Part shown: one piece after another, positions 33,983-42,547 of the stretch | How the letters are laid out: each line of letters begins with the position of its first letter | Numbering within the stretch: the stretch's first letter is position 1 | From: Lentzea albida | Lineage (GTDB): Bacteria; Actinomycetota; Actinomycetes; Mycobacteriales; Pseudonocardiaceae | Length of the DNA: 64,000 bases | NCBI RefSeq assembly: GCF_900111005.1 | Contig: NZ_FOFV01000005.1 | Location: 62,001 to 126,000, forward strand | Reading direction: 5' to 3' | Program-made: the position numbers and the translations under genes | Notes under the pieces: model-generated | The model's database searches: none | Seen by the model: only the letters and a program-made list of their open reading frames with translations | What the model was told of the DNA's origin: nothing

Positions 33983-34746
33983 AGCGCCCGCGACGACGGC
34001 GATCCGGGATCGGCCGTGATCAGGACGACCTCCTGGTCGTCCTCCGGCACGAGCAGGACGTCGCAGTTCAGGTGCAGCGTGCCCGCCTCCGGGTGCCGGA
34101 CGGTCTTGGTGCGGTGGCCCGGGGCGTGCACGGGCCGCGTCCGCCAGATCCGCCGGAACTCCTCGCTGCCCGCGTGCAGGTCGGTGAGCAGGGCGGTCAG
34201 CCGCGCGTCGTGCGGGTAGCGGTCGGCGGCGCGGCGCAGGCGAGCGACCACGACGTGCCCGAACTCCTCGGCACTGGTGCTCTCGTACGAGCGTCCCTCG
34301 CCGAGGAAGCGCCGCCGTGCGAGGTTCGTGCCGCCGTCGAGGCCGAGCAGTGCCTCGGCCAGCGGGGTGCGGGCGACCACGTCGTACGCCGCGTCCGTGA
34401 CGATTGCGGCGGTTCCGGGCAGGCGCTCGAGCATCGCGGCCACGTGCGGGCGGACGGTGCGCGGCGCGTTCCTGGCGGGTGGCGCCAGTGCTCCCGCCAG
34501 GCGGAACAGGTGGCTGCGCTCGGCACGGGTGAGATCGAACGCCCGGGACAGCCCCTCCAGGATCGTGGGCGACGGGCGCGGGCCCCGCGCCTGTTCCAGG
34601 CGCGTGTAGTAGTCGACCGACATGTGCGCGAGCGCCGCCACCTCCTCGCGGCGCAGCCCCGGCGTGCGGCGATCGGCGCCCGTCTCCGGCGGGCGCAGGG
34701 CGTTGCGGCGGTCCCGCAGGAAGCGGGCCAGTTCCTGCCTCGGCAT
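33967..34746 (-). CDS. XRE-type regulator with MmyB-like ligand domain
   Basis: A 259-residue transcription factor. The N-terminal helix-turn-helix (about 10-75; RTPGLRREEVAALAHMSVDY then YTRLEQARG) matches the Cro/C1 type in the actinobacterial MmyB-like group. The rest is the MmyB ligand-binding domain (TDAAYDVVARTPLAEALLG, HPEAGTLHLNCDVLLVPEDD). Such proteins commonly control the neighbouring short-chain dehydrogenase, here divergent and 66 bases away. Its 3' end is made of the tandem repeat tract, so the last few residues may be recent. Confidence 0.9.
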   Translation of the reverse strand: MPRQELARFLRDRRNALRPPETGADRRTPGLRREEVAALAHMSVDYYTRLEQARGPRPSPTILEGLSRAFDLTRAERSHLFRLAGALAPPARNAPRTVRPHVAAMLERLPGTAAIVTDAAYDVVARTPLAEALLGLDGGTNLARRRFLGEGRSYESTSAEEFGHVVVARLRRAADRYPHDARLTALLTDLHAGSEEFRRIWRTRPVHAPGHRTKTVRHPEAGTLHLNCDVLLVPEDDQEVVLITADPGSPSSRALSRLA

Positions 34747-34812
34747 GCCACCTCCTCCGACTGGTACAGGTTATCCCTGGCAGCGCTCCCCGCCGAGCGG
34801 GACGGTGGTGGC

Positions 34813-35514
34813 ATGAACGATCGCACCGCCCTGGTCACCGGCGCCAACAAGGGCATCGGCAAGCACATCGCCCGGCTGCTCGTCGCCGAGGGCTTCACCG
34901 TCCACATCGGATCGCGCGACCCCGGACGCGGACGGCTGGCCGCCGAGGAGGTCGGCGGACTCCCCCTGGTCCTCGACGTGACCGACCACGACAGCATCAC
35001 CCGCGCGGCGTCCCAGGTGGACGGGCTGGACGTGCTGGTCAACAACGCCGGGATCTCGCCGTCGCTCGCACCGCCCGCGGACACCGGGCTCGACGAGTTG
35101 CGGAACACGTTCGAGACCAACGTGTTCGGGGTGGTGGCGGTGACGAACGCCTTCCTGCCCGCCCTGCGCCGGTCGCCGCACCCGCGGATCGTGAACGTCT
35201 CCAGCGGCACGTCGTCGCTGGTCTGGAGCACGAACCCGAACCCGCAGTTCCCGCACGGCAACGGCAATGGGGCCGCCTACCGCTCCTCCAAGGCCGCGTT
35301 GAACGCCCTGACCGTCTTCTACGCCCAGACCCTGACCGGCTTCAAGGTCAACGCGCTGGCCCCCGGTCTGCGGGCGACCGACCTGAACGCGCGCGCCGCG
35401 ACCGGCGGTGACCCGGCCGAGGCCGCAGCGGGAGCCGTCCGCCTCGCCCTGCTACCCGAGGACGGACCCACCGGGGGCTTCTTCTCCTGGGACGGCACGG
35501 CCGTGCCCTGGTGA
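34813..35514 (+). CDS. Short-chain dehydrogenase/reductase
   Basis: A classical SDR of 233 residues. The cofactor motif is VTGANKGIGKHIAR, with SRDPGR after strand 2 favouring NADP; NNAG, the catalytic Ser in VNVSSGTSS, and YRSSK with Tyr and Lys follow. It resembles carbonyl-reductase-like SDRs commonly paired with MmyB-type regulators. The ATG at 34813 was chosen from the MNDRTALVTGA start. The last 63 bases overlap the convergent TetR gene, an unusually long tail overlap. Confidence 0.9.
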   Translation: MNDRTALVTGANKGIGKHIARLLVAEGFTVHIGSRDPGRGRLAAEEVGGLPLVLDVTDHDSITRAASQVDGLDVLVNNAGISPSLAPPADTGLDELRNTFETNVFGVVAVTNAFLPALRRSPHPRIVNVSSGTSSLVWSTNPNPQFPHGNGNGAAYRSSKAALNALTVFYAQTLTGFKVNALAPGLRATDLNARAATGGDPAEAAAGAVRLALLPEDGPTGGFFSWDGTAVPW

Positions 35515-36069
35515 GGCCGCGAGAAGCGCCGCCGCCTGGTCCCTGGCGTGCCCGATGGCGTCCGGGAACGTGCCGAAGCCGTTGGCCACCAACGCGCCCT
35601 CGTGCAGCAGCAGGAGGGTCTGCCCCATCCGGTCCGCGTCCGGTGTGACGTCCCGGACCAGGTCGGTGAACAGGGCGAGCATCCACTCCTTCTGCCCGAT
35701 GATGATCGGGTGCGCGGGGTGGGAGGTGTCGCTGATCTCCGCGTGGGCGTTGACCATGCCGCAGCCCTTGGGGCTGTGCTGCGCCGCCCACGCGCGGGAC
35801 GCGTCGAAGACGGCCAGCACGCGGGGACCCTCGGCGGCGTCGAGGTACCCGTCCAGGAACACCCGCCAGCGTTCGTCGCGGTCGGCCAGGTACTCGACGA
35901 CGATCTGCTCCTTCGAGCCGAACCGGTCGTAGAGCGTCTTCTTGGTGACCCCGGCCTCGGCGGCGATCAGATCCACACCCACGGCGTGGATCCCGTGCTC
36001 GTAGAACAGCCTTCCGGCGGCCTCCAGGGCGCGGGAGGCCGCGGGCGTCATCGTGATCCGTCGTACCAC
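35452..36069 (-). CDS. TetR-family regulator of the EamA exporter
   Basis: A 205-residue repressor. The helix-turn-helix (about 10-55) includes GVDLIAAEAGVTKKTLYDRF followed by GSKEQIVVEYL. The ligand domain holds WMLALFTDLVRDV and HEGALVANGFGTFPDAIGHA. The start is GTG at 36069, with an ATG at 36051 as alternative. It diverges from a drug/metabolite-type transporter, and two mirror-image palindromes fill the gap between them, which is strong evidence of autoregulation plus control of the transporter. The C-terminal 20 residues lie in the overlap with the SDR gene. Confidence 0.9.
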   Translation of the reverse strand: MVRRITMTPAASRALEAAGRLFYEHGIHAVGVDLIAAEAGVTKKTLYDRFGSKEQIVVEYLADRDERWRVFLDGYLDAAEGPRVLAVFDASRAWAAQHSPKGCGMVNAHAEISDTSHPAHPIIIGQKEWMLALFTDLVRDVTPDADRMGQTLLLLHEGALVANGFGTFPDAIGHARDQAAALLAASPGHGRAVPGEEAPGGSVLG

Positions 36070-36077
36070 CCCACCAG

Positions 36078-36119
36078 TATACCGATCTGTATAGTCACTC
36101 GGGTATACAGATCGGTATA
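36078..36119. promoter_or_regulatory. Twin TetR operators, TATACCGATCTGTATA and its complement
   Basis: TATACCGATCTGTATA (36078-36093) and TATACAGATCGGTATA (36104-36119) are exact reverse complements, and each is itself a near palindrome (TATAC/GTATA). They occupy the short divergent gap and stand out as AT-rich in a GC-rich genome. Confidence 0.85.
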
Positions 36120-36134
36120 GAGGAGGTGTGGTGG

Positions 36135-37007
36135 GTGAACTTCCTGCTCTCGGCGGCCTTCGTGCTCTGCTGGAGTTCCGGGTTCATCGGGGCCAAGCTG
36201 GGGGCGGGGAGCGCTTCCGCCGTCACGGTCCTGATGTGGCGCTTCCTGCCGCTCGCGGTCGTCCTGGTGGTCTTCGTCGTGGTCAGGAAGGCGTGGCGGG
36301 GCCTCGCACCGCGGGACCTGGGCAGGCAGGCGCTGATCGGGGTGCTGTCGCAGAGCGGCTACCTGCTCACCGTCTACCACGCGATCCAGCTCGGGGTCTC
36401 GAGCGGCACGACGGCACTGATCGACGGGGTCCAGCCGCTGGTCGCGGGCGCGCTGGCCGGACCGCTGCTGCACCAGTACGTCTCGCGCCGGCAGTGGCTC
36501 GGCCTGTGCCTGGGCGTGGCCGGCGTCGTGATCGTCACCGGGGCCGACGCGGCGGCGAGTTCCGGGGTGGCGTGGTGGGCCTACCTCATCCCGTTCCTCG
36601 GCATGTTGTCGCTGGTGGCGGCCACGTTCCTGGAGGGCCGATCACGGACGGAGGTGGCGCCCTCGGTGGCGATGACCACGCACTGCCTGACGAGTGCCGT
36701 CGTCTTCACCGCGCTCGCCGTGGGCACCGGCACCGCCGTCCCGCCCGCCGAGCCCGCGTTCTGGGGTGCGATCGCCTGGCTCGTGGTGCTGCCGACGTTC
36801 GGCGGGTACGGGCTCTACTGGATCATCCTGCGGCGTTCCGGGGTCACCCACGTGAACACGCTGATGTTCCTCATGGCTCCGGTCACGGCCGTGTGGGGAG
36901 CTTTGATGTTCGGTGAGCACTTCGGCGTTCAGACCGCCGTGGGCCTCGCGCTCGGCCTGGTGGCCGTGGTCGTCGTTCAGCGCCAATCAGTTCCCGCGCA
37001 CGCGTAG
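36135..37007 (+). CDS. EamA-family (DMT) membrane transporter
   Basis: A 290-residue inner-membrane protein with about ten hydrophobic helices in two EamA halves: CWSSGFIGAKLGAG in the first, GYGLYWIILRRSGVTHVNTL and APVTAVWGALMFGEHFG in the second. Members export metabolites or drugs. The GTG at 36135 is preferred to one at 36126 because AGGAGG (36121-36126) gives 8-base spacing. It is controlled by the divergent TetR through twin operators. Its 3' end overlaps the next TetR gene by 21 bases. The exported compound is probably also the TetR ligand, by analogy. Confidence 0.88.
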   Translation: MNFLLSAAFVLCWSSGFIGAKLGAGSASAVTVLMWRFLPLAVVLVVFVVVRKAWRGLAPRDLGRQALIGVLSQSGYLLTVYHAIQLGVSSGTTALIDGVQPLVAGALAGPLLHQYVSRRQWLGLCLGVAGVVIVTGADAAASSGVAWWAYLIPFLGMLSLVAATFLEGRSRTEVAPSVAMTTHCLTSAVVFTALAVGTGTAVPPAEPAFWGAIAWLVVLPTFGGYGLYWIILRRSGVTHVNTLMFLMAPVTAVWGALMFGEHFGVQTAVGLALGLVAVVVVQRQSVPAHA

Positions 37008-37601
37008 GCCGTCGAACGCCACCGTGGCCACCATGTCCGCGAGGTCGGCGGCGCTGAGACCGCCCTGCGGCCGATACCACTCGATCACCGAGTTGACCAT
37101 GCCGAACAGCAGCCTGGTGGTCGTCGCGGGGTTGATGTCGGGACGCAGGTCGCCCTCGGCCGCCGCGTCGGCCACCAGCGCCGTGACGATCTGGTCGAAC
37201 TCGCGGCGGCGGGCCAGCGCCTCGCGCTCGGTCTCGCTGTTGCCGCGCACCCGCAGGAGCAGCGTCACGAACGGCAGCTGCTCGACCAGCACCGTGACGC
37301 TGCCGCGGACGAGGTGCTCGAGGCGCTCGACCGCCCGGCCGCCCACGGTGTCGAGCTTGGTCACCTCGGCGAACAGGCCGTCGAGCGCGCGGTCGACGGC
37401 CAGGCGCAGGAGGGCCTCCTTGCCGGAGACGTGGTGGTAGATGGCGGACTTCGTGACGCCCAGCCGGTTCGCCAGGTCCTGGATGCTGGTGCCGTCGTAG
37501 CCGCGCTCGTAGAACAGCTCGGCGGCGGCCTTGAGCAGCGTCTCCAGGTCGTAGCCCGGGCGGCCGCGGCGCCTCGTCCCGCCGTTCTCCGTCGTGGTCA
37601 T
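36987..37601 (-). CDS. TetR-family regulator at the end of the paa operon (PaaR candidate)
   Basis: A 204-residue repressor with helix-turn-helix GTSIQDLANRLGVTKSAIYH followed by VSGKEALLRLAVDRAL, and a TetR_C-type ligand domain (LPFVTLLLRVRGNSETERE, TTRLLFGMVNSVIEWYRPQG). It is the last of eleven co-oriented genes of the phenylacetate operon. TetR-type PaaR proteins respond to phenylacetyl-CoA in other bacteria, so that role is likely. It is clearly related to the TetR at 50236-50832. Two similar operator-like boxes are at 45139-45160 and 54496-54522. Confidence 0.85.
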   Translation of the reverse strand: MTTTENGGTRRRGRPGYDLETLLKAAAELFYERGYDGTSIQDLANRLGVTKSAIYHHVSGKEALLRLAVDRALDGLFAEVTKLDTVGGRAVERLEHLVRGSVTVLVEQLPFVTLLLRVRGNSETEREALARRREFDQIVTALVADAAAEGDLRPDINPATTTRLLFGMVNSVIEWYRPQGGLSAADLADMVATVAFDGLRVRGN

Positions 37602-37626
37602 GCCGTGCAGTCTCCCAGTGCCGCGC

Positions 37627-38364
37627 TCACCGGGCGTGGAAGACCGGCGTCTCCTTGGCCAGGAACGCCTCCACCGCGCCCCGGTGGTCCTCGGTCACCC
37701 CGAGCCGCGCCTGCGCCGCACCCTCGGCCGCGAGCACCTGCTCCCACGCGAAGGCGTTGGCGCGCTTGACCTCGGCGTACGCGAGGGTCGGGCCGGTGGC
37801 GAGCCGCTCGGCCAGCTCCAGTGCGGCGGGCAGCACCTCGGCCTGCTCCACGAGCCTGCCCGCGACGCCCCACTCGACGGCCTGCTCGGCGCTGAACGGT
37901 TCGGCGAGCAGGACCAGTTCGGAGGCGCGGGCCGAGCCGACCGCGCGGGCAAGTGACGCCGACAGGCCCGAGTCGCAGGTCAGGCCGATGCCCGTGAACG
38001 CCGTGCCGAAGCGGGCGGTGCGCGAGATGACCCGGAGGTCGCACGCCAGCGCGAAACCCAGGCCGGCGCCCACGCAGGTGCCGTTGACCGCGGCGACGAC
38101 CGGTTTCGGCATGGTGGCGAGCAGGGTGACGATCGGGTTGTAGTGCTCGTCGATGGTGGCGAACGCCGTCGTGGGGTCGTGCCGCAACGCCTCGGCGTGC
38201 TCGGCCAGGTCCTGGCCGACGCAGAACGCCTTGCCGGTGCCGGTGAGCACCACGGCGCGCACCGACGGGTCGGCGGCGGCCGCGGCGAGCTCGTCGCGCA
38301 GCGCGTTCTTCGCCTCCAGGGTCAGGCTCGGACGGCTCAGCGTCACCGTCGCCACCGCGCTCAT
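37627..38364 (-). CDS. paaG: PaaG-like enoyl-CoA hydratase/isomerase
   Basis: A 245-residue crotonase-fold enzyme. The oxyanion-forming segments are AFCVGQDLAEH and GTCVGAGLGFALACDLRV, and FTGIGLTCDSG contains the Asp typical of PaaG rather than the Glu pair of hydratases. PaaG isomerises ring-1,2-epoxyphenylacetyl-CoA to the oxepin form. The ATG overlaps the paaI stop by one base. Assignment as PaaG rather than another isomerase rests on this Asp and on the operon. Confidence 0.87.
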   Translation of the reverse strand: MSAVATVTLSRPSLTLEAKNALRDELAAAAADPSVRAVVLTGTGKAFCVGQDLAEHAEALRHDPTTAFATIDEHYNPIVTLLATMPKPVVAAVNGTCVGAGLGFALACDLRVISRTARFGTAFTGIGLTCDSGLSASLARAVGSARASELVLLAEPFSAEQAVEWGVAGRLVEQAEVLPAALELAERLATGPTLAYAEVKRANAFAWEQVLAAEGAAQARLGVTEDHRGAVEAFLAKETPVFHAR

Positions 38365-38765
38365 CAGGACGTCTCCTTCACCGTGCGGCTCCGGCCGCGG
38401 AACTCGGCGATCACCGTGTCGCCGCGCCTCACCGTGACGTCGTAGATGCCGGAACGGCCGCGCAGCACCACTTCCCGCGCCTCCGCGACCAGCACGTCAC
38501 CGAGGCGTGCCGGTTCGAGGAAGTCGATCTGGAAGCCGGACGCGACGGTCACGCCGCCGTGGCTGTTGCACGCCACCGCGAACGTGCTGTCGGCCAGCGT
38601 GGCGATCAGGCCGCCGTGGCAGATGTCCCAGCCGTTGACCATGTCCTCGCGCACGCGCATCGAGACGCGGGCCGAACCGGGGCCGACGTCCTCGATCTCC
38701 ATGCCGAGCGCCTTGCTCGCGGCGTCGGTCGCCCACATGGCGTCGGCGTGCCGGCGTGCACTCAC
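38364..38765 (-). CDS. paaI: PaaI hydroxyphenylacetyl-CoA thioesterase
   Basis: A 133-residue hot-dog thioesterase with the PaaI signature GWDICHGGLIATLADSTFA, including the conserved Asp/His region, then GFQIDFLEPARLGDVL. PaaI frees coenzyme A from dead-end hydroxylated phenylacetyl-CoA species and acts as a rescue enzyme. The GTG start at 38765 overlaps the paaH stop by 4 bases. Confidence 0.9.
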   Translation of the reverse strand: MSARRHADAMWATDAASKALGMEIEDVGPGSARVSMRVREDMVNGWDICHGGLIATLADSTFAVACNSHGGVTVASGFQIDFLEPARLGDVLVAEAREVVLRGRSGIYDVTVRRGDTVIAEFRGRSRTVKETS

Positions 38766-39583
38766 CACTCGTAGAACCCCTCTCCGGTCTTGCGGCCGAG
38801 CTTCCCCGCCGCGACCTTGTCCCGCAACAGCCGTGGCGGGGCGAAGCGCGGGCCGAGTTCGCGTTCGAGGTGTTCGGCGATGGCGAGGCGCACGTCGAGG
38901 CCGACGATGTCGGTCGTGCGCAGCGGTCCCACCGGATGCCGGTAGCCGAGGACCATGGCGCTGTCGATGTCCTCGGCCGAGGCGACGCCCTCCTCCACCA
39001 TCCGCATGGCCTCCAGCGCGATGGCGACGCCCAGGCGGCTGCTCGCGAAGCCGGGTGAGTCCCGCACGGTGATCGCGTGCTTGCCGAGGCCGCGCACCCA
39101 TTCCTGCGCCCGCGCGACCAGGTCGGCGGAGGTCCGCTCCCCCACCACGACCTCGACGAGGTCGCTCGCCGGCACCGGGTTGAAGAAGTGCAGTCCGATG
39201 AGGACGGACGGGTCGGGCAGGACACCGGCCAGCACGTCGATCGACAACGAGCTGGTGTTGGTGCCGATCACGGCGTCCGGCGCGGACCGCGTGATGGTCG
39301 CGAGCACGGAGTGCTTCAGGTCGACCAGTTCCGGGACGGCCTCGACCACCAGCGGCACCCCGGCGAGCACCGCCGGGTCGGTGACCACGGTGACGGTGCC
39401 GGGGACCTCGACGCCCTTCTCGGCGGCCTTGGCGAGGCTCTTCTCCACACGGGCGCGGGCGGCGTCCGCGGCGGCCTCGGTCTCGACGACCGTCACCGCG
39501 CTCCCGGCCACCGCGAACGCGTGGGCGATGCCCGCGCCCATGCGGCCGCCGCCGTACACACCGACAGTTGCGGGAACGGTCAT
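38762..39583 (-). CDS. paaH: PaaH 3-hydroxyacyl-CoA dehydrogenase
   Basis: A 273-residue NAD-dependent dehydrogenase. The Rossmann start is VGVYGGGRMGAGIAHAFAVA, followed by NTSSLSIDVLAG, the catalytic His in GLHFFNPVPASDLVEVV and the C-terminal domain YRHPVGPLRTTDIVGLDV. It oxidises 3-hydroxyadipyl-CoA in the lower phenylacetate pathway. The ATG at 39583 follows AAGGAGTCCCG and overlaps the crotonase stop by 4 bases. It is slightly short against the usual 280-290 residues but complete. Confidence 0.9.
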   Translation of the reverse strand: MTVPATVGVYGGGRMGAGIAHAFAVAGSAVTVVETEAAADAARARVEKSLAKAAEKGVEVPGTVTVVTDPAVLAGVPLVVEAVPELVDLKHSVLATITRSAPDAVIGTNTSSLSIDVLAGVLPDPSVLIGLHFFNPVPASDLVEVVVGERTSADLVARAQEWVRGLGKHAITVRDSPGFASSRLGVAIALEAMRMVEEGVASAEDIDSAMVLGYRHPVGPLRTTDIVGLDVRLAIAEHLERELGPRFAPPRLLRDKVAAGKLGRKTGEGFYEW

Positions 39584-40317
39584 CGGGACTCCTTGCGGCG
39601 GTCGAGGAACGCGGTCATGCGGTCGGTCTTGTCCCGGGTCTCGAACAGGACGGCCTGGGCGAGGTCGTCGACGAACGGGTGCGCCTCGCGCGGCGCGTGG
39701 AAGACGGACTTGGTCAGGCGCAACGCCAGTGGCGCCTGCTTGAGGACCCGGTCGGCCAACCGGTGTCCCGCGGCCTCCAGGTCGTCCGCCACCTCGTTGA
39801 GCAGCCGGACGTCCAGCGCCTCCTGGGCGGTCAGGACACGGCCGGCGAGCAGGATCTCCTTGGCCAGCGGCTCGCCCACCAGCTCGCGCAGCCGCCAGCA
39901 ACCCCCTGCGGCGGCGAGGATGCCGAGGCCCGGCTCGGGGTTGCCGATCTTCGTGGTGGGCGTGCCGATGCGGAAGTCGCAGGCGTACGCCAGTTCGGCG
40001 CCACCGCCCAGCGCGTAGCCGTCGACCAGCGCGATGACCGGCATCGGCAGCCGGTGCACGCGGTCGAAGACACCGGAGTTGATGCCCTGCAACGCGTCGT
40101 CGCGGCGCCGCTCGCGCAGCTGTGCGATGTCCGCGCCCGCCGCGAACGTCCCGCCTTCGCCGATGATCAACGCGAGCCGGGGGTGGCGTTCGAGCTCGGC
40201 GCAGGCCTCGTGCAGCGCCTGGACCATCGGCAGGTCGATCGCGTTGCGGACGTCCGGGCGGTTGAGCCGGAGCACGACCCGGTCGTCGTGCTCCTCCACC
40301 AGCAACGGCCCCGTCAC
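39580..40317 (-). CDS. paaF: PaaF-like enoyl-CoA hydratase
   Basis: A 245-residue crotonase: FAAGADIAQL forms the first oxyanion strand, GYALGGGAELAYACDFRIG the second, and PEPGLGILAAAGG carries the general-base Glu. It likely hydrates 2,3-dehydroadipyl-CoA. The GTG start at 40317 overlaps the thiolase stop by 4 bases. Distinct from the PaaG-like crotonase, which lacks that Glu. Confidence 0.87.
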   Translation of the reverse strand: MTGPLLVEEHDDRVVLRLNRPDVRNAIDLPMVQALHEACAELERHPRLALIIGEGGTFAAGADIAQLRERRRDDALQGINSGVFDRVHRLPMPVIALVDGYALGGGAELAYACDFRIGTPTTKIGNPEPGLGILAAAGGCWRLRELVGEPLAKEILLAGRVLTAQEALDVRLLNEVADDLEAAGHRLADRVLKQAPLALRLTKSVFHAPREAHPFVDDLAQAVLFETRDKTDRMTAFLDRRKESR

Positions 40318-41480
40318 ACGCGCTCCAGCAGCAGGGCCGAGCCCTGGCCGACACCGACGCACATGGTCGCGAGACCGCGGCGGGCACCCGCGCGTTCGAG
40401 GCGGCCCAGCAACGTGACGGCGAGCCGCGTGCCCGAGCAGCCCAGCGGGTGGCCCAGCGCGATGGCGCCGCCCTCGGCGTTGACGACCTCCTCGTCGAGC
40501 CCGAGGTCCCGCACGCACGCAAGCGATTGCGACGCGAACGCCTCGTTCAGCTCGACCGCGTCGAGGTCGTCGACGGACCACCCGGCGCGCTCCAAAGCCT
40601 TGCGCGTGGCCGGAACCGGTCCGATGCCCATGATCTCCGGAGCGACCCCGGCGTTCGCACCGGCTACGAGCCGCGCCCTCGGCTGCAGGCCGTGGGCGGC
40701 CGCGTACCGCTCGCTCACCACGACCACGGCCGCCGCGCCGTCGTTGAGGGAGCTGGAGTTGCCCGCGGTGATCACGCCGCCGGGCCCGTGGATCGGCCGC
40801 AGTCCGGCGAGCTGCTCCAGGCTGGTGTCCGGACGCGGGCCCTCGTCCTCGGTGACCTCGCCGACCGCCACGATCTCGGCGGCGAACCGGCCGTTCTTGC
40901 GCGCGTCGACGGCCCGCTGGTGCGAGCGGTAGGCGAAGGCGTCCAGCTCCTCGCGGGTCAGGTTCCACCGCTGCGCCACGCGTTCGGCGGTCTGCGGCAT
41001 GGACAGCGTCGTGTCGGCGTCGAAGGCCGGGTTGGTGAACCGCCAGCCGATCGAGGTGTCGAACGAGGCACCGGGCCGCGCCCAGGCCTTGCCGGGCTTC
41101 TCCGTCACCCACGGCGCGCGGGTCATCGACTCCACACCGCCGGCGATCACCACGTCCGCGTCCCCGGCGGCGATCATCTGCCGTGCCGTGGTGATGGCGG
41201 TGAGTCCCGAGGCGCACAGGCGGTTGACGGTGAAGCCGGGCACGGAGTCCGGCAGCCCGGCCAGCAGACCGGCCATGCGCGCGACGTTGCGGTTGTCCTC
41301 ACCGGCCTGGTTGGCCGCGCCGAACACGATCTCGTCCACATCGGACGGATCGATGCCGGTGCGCTCGACGACGGTGCGCACGACCAGTGCGGCGAGGTCG
41401 TCGGGACGGGTCCTGGCGAGCGCGCCGCCGAACCGGCCGATCGGCGTGCGGACGCCGTCGAGGAGGAAGGCCTCGGTCAC
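40314..41480 (-). CDS. paaJ: Acetyl-CoA acyltransferase, 3-oxoadipyl-CoA thiolase (PaaJ type)
   Basis: A 388-residue thiolase with the nucleophile Cys in VNRLCASGLTAI near residue 90, NEAFASQSLACV, the His in ALGHPLGCSGTR, and the second Cys in TMCVGVGQGSALL. It should cleave 3-oxoadipyl-CoA to succinyl-CoA and acetyl-CoA. The GTG at 41480 follows AGGAGCAG. It sits directly after paaE in the same operon. Confidence 0.9.
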   Translation of the reverse strand: MTEAFLLDGVRTPIGRFGGALARTRPDDLAALVVRTVVERTGIDPSDVDEIVFGAANQAGEDNRNVARMAGLLAGLPDSVPGFTVNRLCASGLTAITTARQMIAAGDADVVIAGGVESMTRAPWVTEKPGKAWARPGASFDTSIGWRFTNPAFDADTTLSMPQTAERVAQRWNLTREELDAFAYRSHQRAVDARKNGRFAAEIVAVGEVTEDEGPRPDTSLEQLAGLRPIHGPGGVITAGNSSSLNDGAAAVVVVSERYAAAHGLQPRARLVAGANAGVAPEIMGIGPVPATRKALERAGWSVDDLDAVELNEAFASQSLACVRDLGLDEEVVNAEGGAIALGHPLGCSGTRLAVTLLGRLERAGARRGLATMCVGVGQGSALLLERV

Positions 41481-41496
41481 GAACTGCTCCTGGCTC

Positions 41497-42546
41497 TCAG
41501 GCGTCGAAGTCGACGGTCACGGTGTCGCTGACGGGGAACGTCTGGCACGTCAGCACGAAGTCCTGGGCGACCTCGCCGGGGTCGAGGGCGTAGTTGCGGA
41601 CCATGTCGGCCTCGCCGTCGCAGATCTTGGCCCGGCACGTGCCGCACACACCGCCCTTGCAGGCGAACGGCAGGTCGCCGCGCACCAGCTGCGCGGAGTC
41701 GAGGATGGTGGCGTCGCGGCGCATCGGCGTGGTCGTCTTGCGCCCGTCGAGCACGACGGTGACCTCGCTCGTGTCGCCCTCGACGACGTTCTCCGCGTGG
41801 CGCAGGGCCGGCGGCGGTTCGTCCACGTAGAACAGTTCGAAGTGGACTCGTTCAGCGGGGACGCCCAGCTCGGCGAGCACCGCGCGGGCGTCGGTGAGCA
41901 TCTCGAACGGCCCGCAGAGCCACACGTGGTCCATCGCGGCGACCGGCACCAGCACCGTGAGCAGCTGCCGCAACCGGTCCGCGTCGAGCCGCCCGGAGAA
42001 CAGCTCGACGTCCCGGGGTTCGCGGGACAGCACGTGCACCAGGTCGAACCGGCTGGTGTGCGCGTTCTTCAGGTCCGACAGCTCTTCGGCGAACATCACG
42101 GTGTTCGTGGTCCTGTTGCCGTACAACAGGGTCACGCGCGCGTCCGGGTTGGCCAGCACCGACGACGCGATCGACAGCATCGGCGTGATGCCCGACCCGG
42201 CGGCGATGCACAGGTGACGGCCACCGGCGGCGGGGTCCGCGCGGAAGCTGCCCGAAGGCGCCTGCACCTCGACGGCGTCACCCGGCCGCACGTCCCGCAC
42301 CAGCCACTGCGAGAACAGCCCGCCGGGGATCTCGCGCACGCCGATCCGCGGCGCCTGCCCGACCGGCGCGCAGATCGAGTAGGTGCGGCGGTGTTCCACG
42401 CCGTCCACGACCTTGCGCAGGGTGAGCGACTGCCCGGCCGCGAACGCGAAGACGTCCCGCAGGTCGTCCGGCACGGCGAACGTGATGGCCGCGGCGTCGT
42501 CGGTCACCCGGTCGACCGCGGACACGGCCAGCGAGTGGAACGCCAT
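41497..42546 (-). CDS. paaE: PaaE, reductase of phenylacetyl-CoA epoxidase
   Basis: A 349-residue electron-transfer subunit. The N-terminal FAD domain has RRTYSICAPVG, the NAD(P) domain HLCIAAGSGITPMLSI and WLCGPFEML, and the C-terminal plant-type [2Fe-2S] domain CKGGVCGTCRAKICDG with the last Cys in TCQTF. It passes electrons from NADPH to the PaaA di-iron centre. The ATG follows the paaD stop order with a 1-base gap. Confidence 0.94.
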   Translation of the reverse strand: MAFHSLAVSAVDRVTDDAAAITFAVPDDLRDVFAFAAGQSLTLRKVVDGVEHRRTYSICAPVGQAPRIGVREIPGGLFSQWLVRDVRPGDAVEVQAPSGSFRADPAAGGRHLCIAAGSGITPMLSIASSVLANPDARVTLLYGNRTTNTVMFAEELSDLKNAHTSRFDLVHVLSREPRDVELFSGRLDADRLRQLLTVLVPVAAMDHVWLCGPFEMLTDARAVLAELGVPAERVHFELFYVDEPPPALRHAENVVEGDTSEVTVVLDGRKTTTPMRRDATILDSAQLVRGDLPFACKGGVCGTCRAKICDGEADMVRNYALDPGEVAQDFVLTCQTFPVSDTVTVDFDA

Positions 42547-42547
42547 G

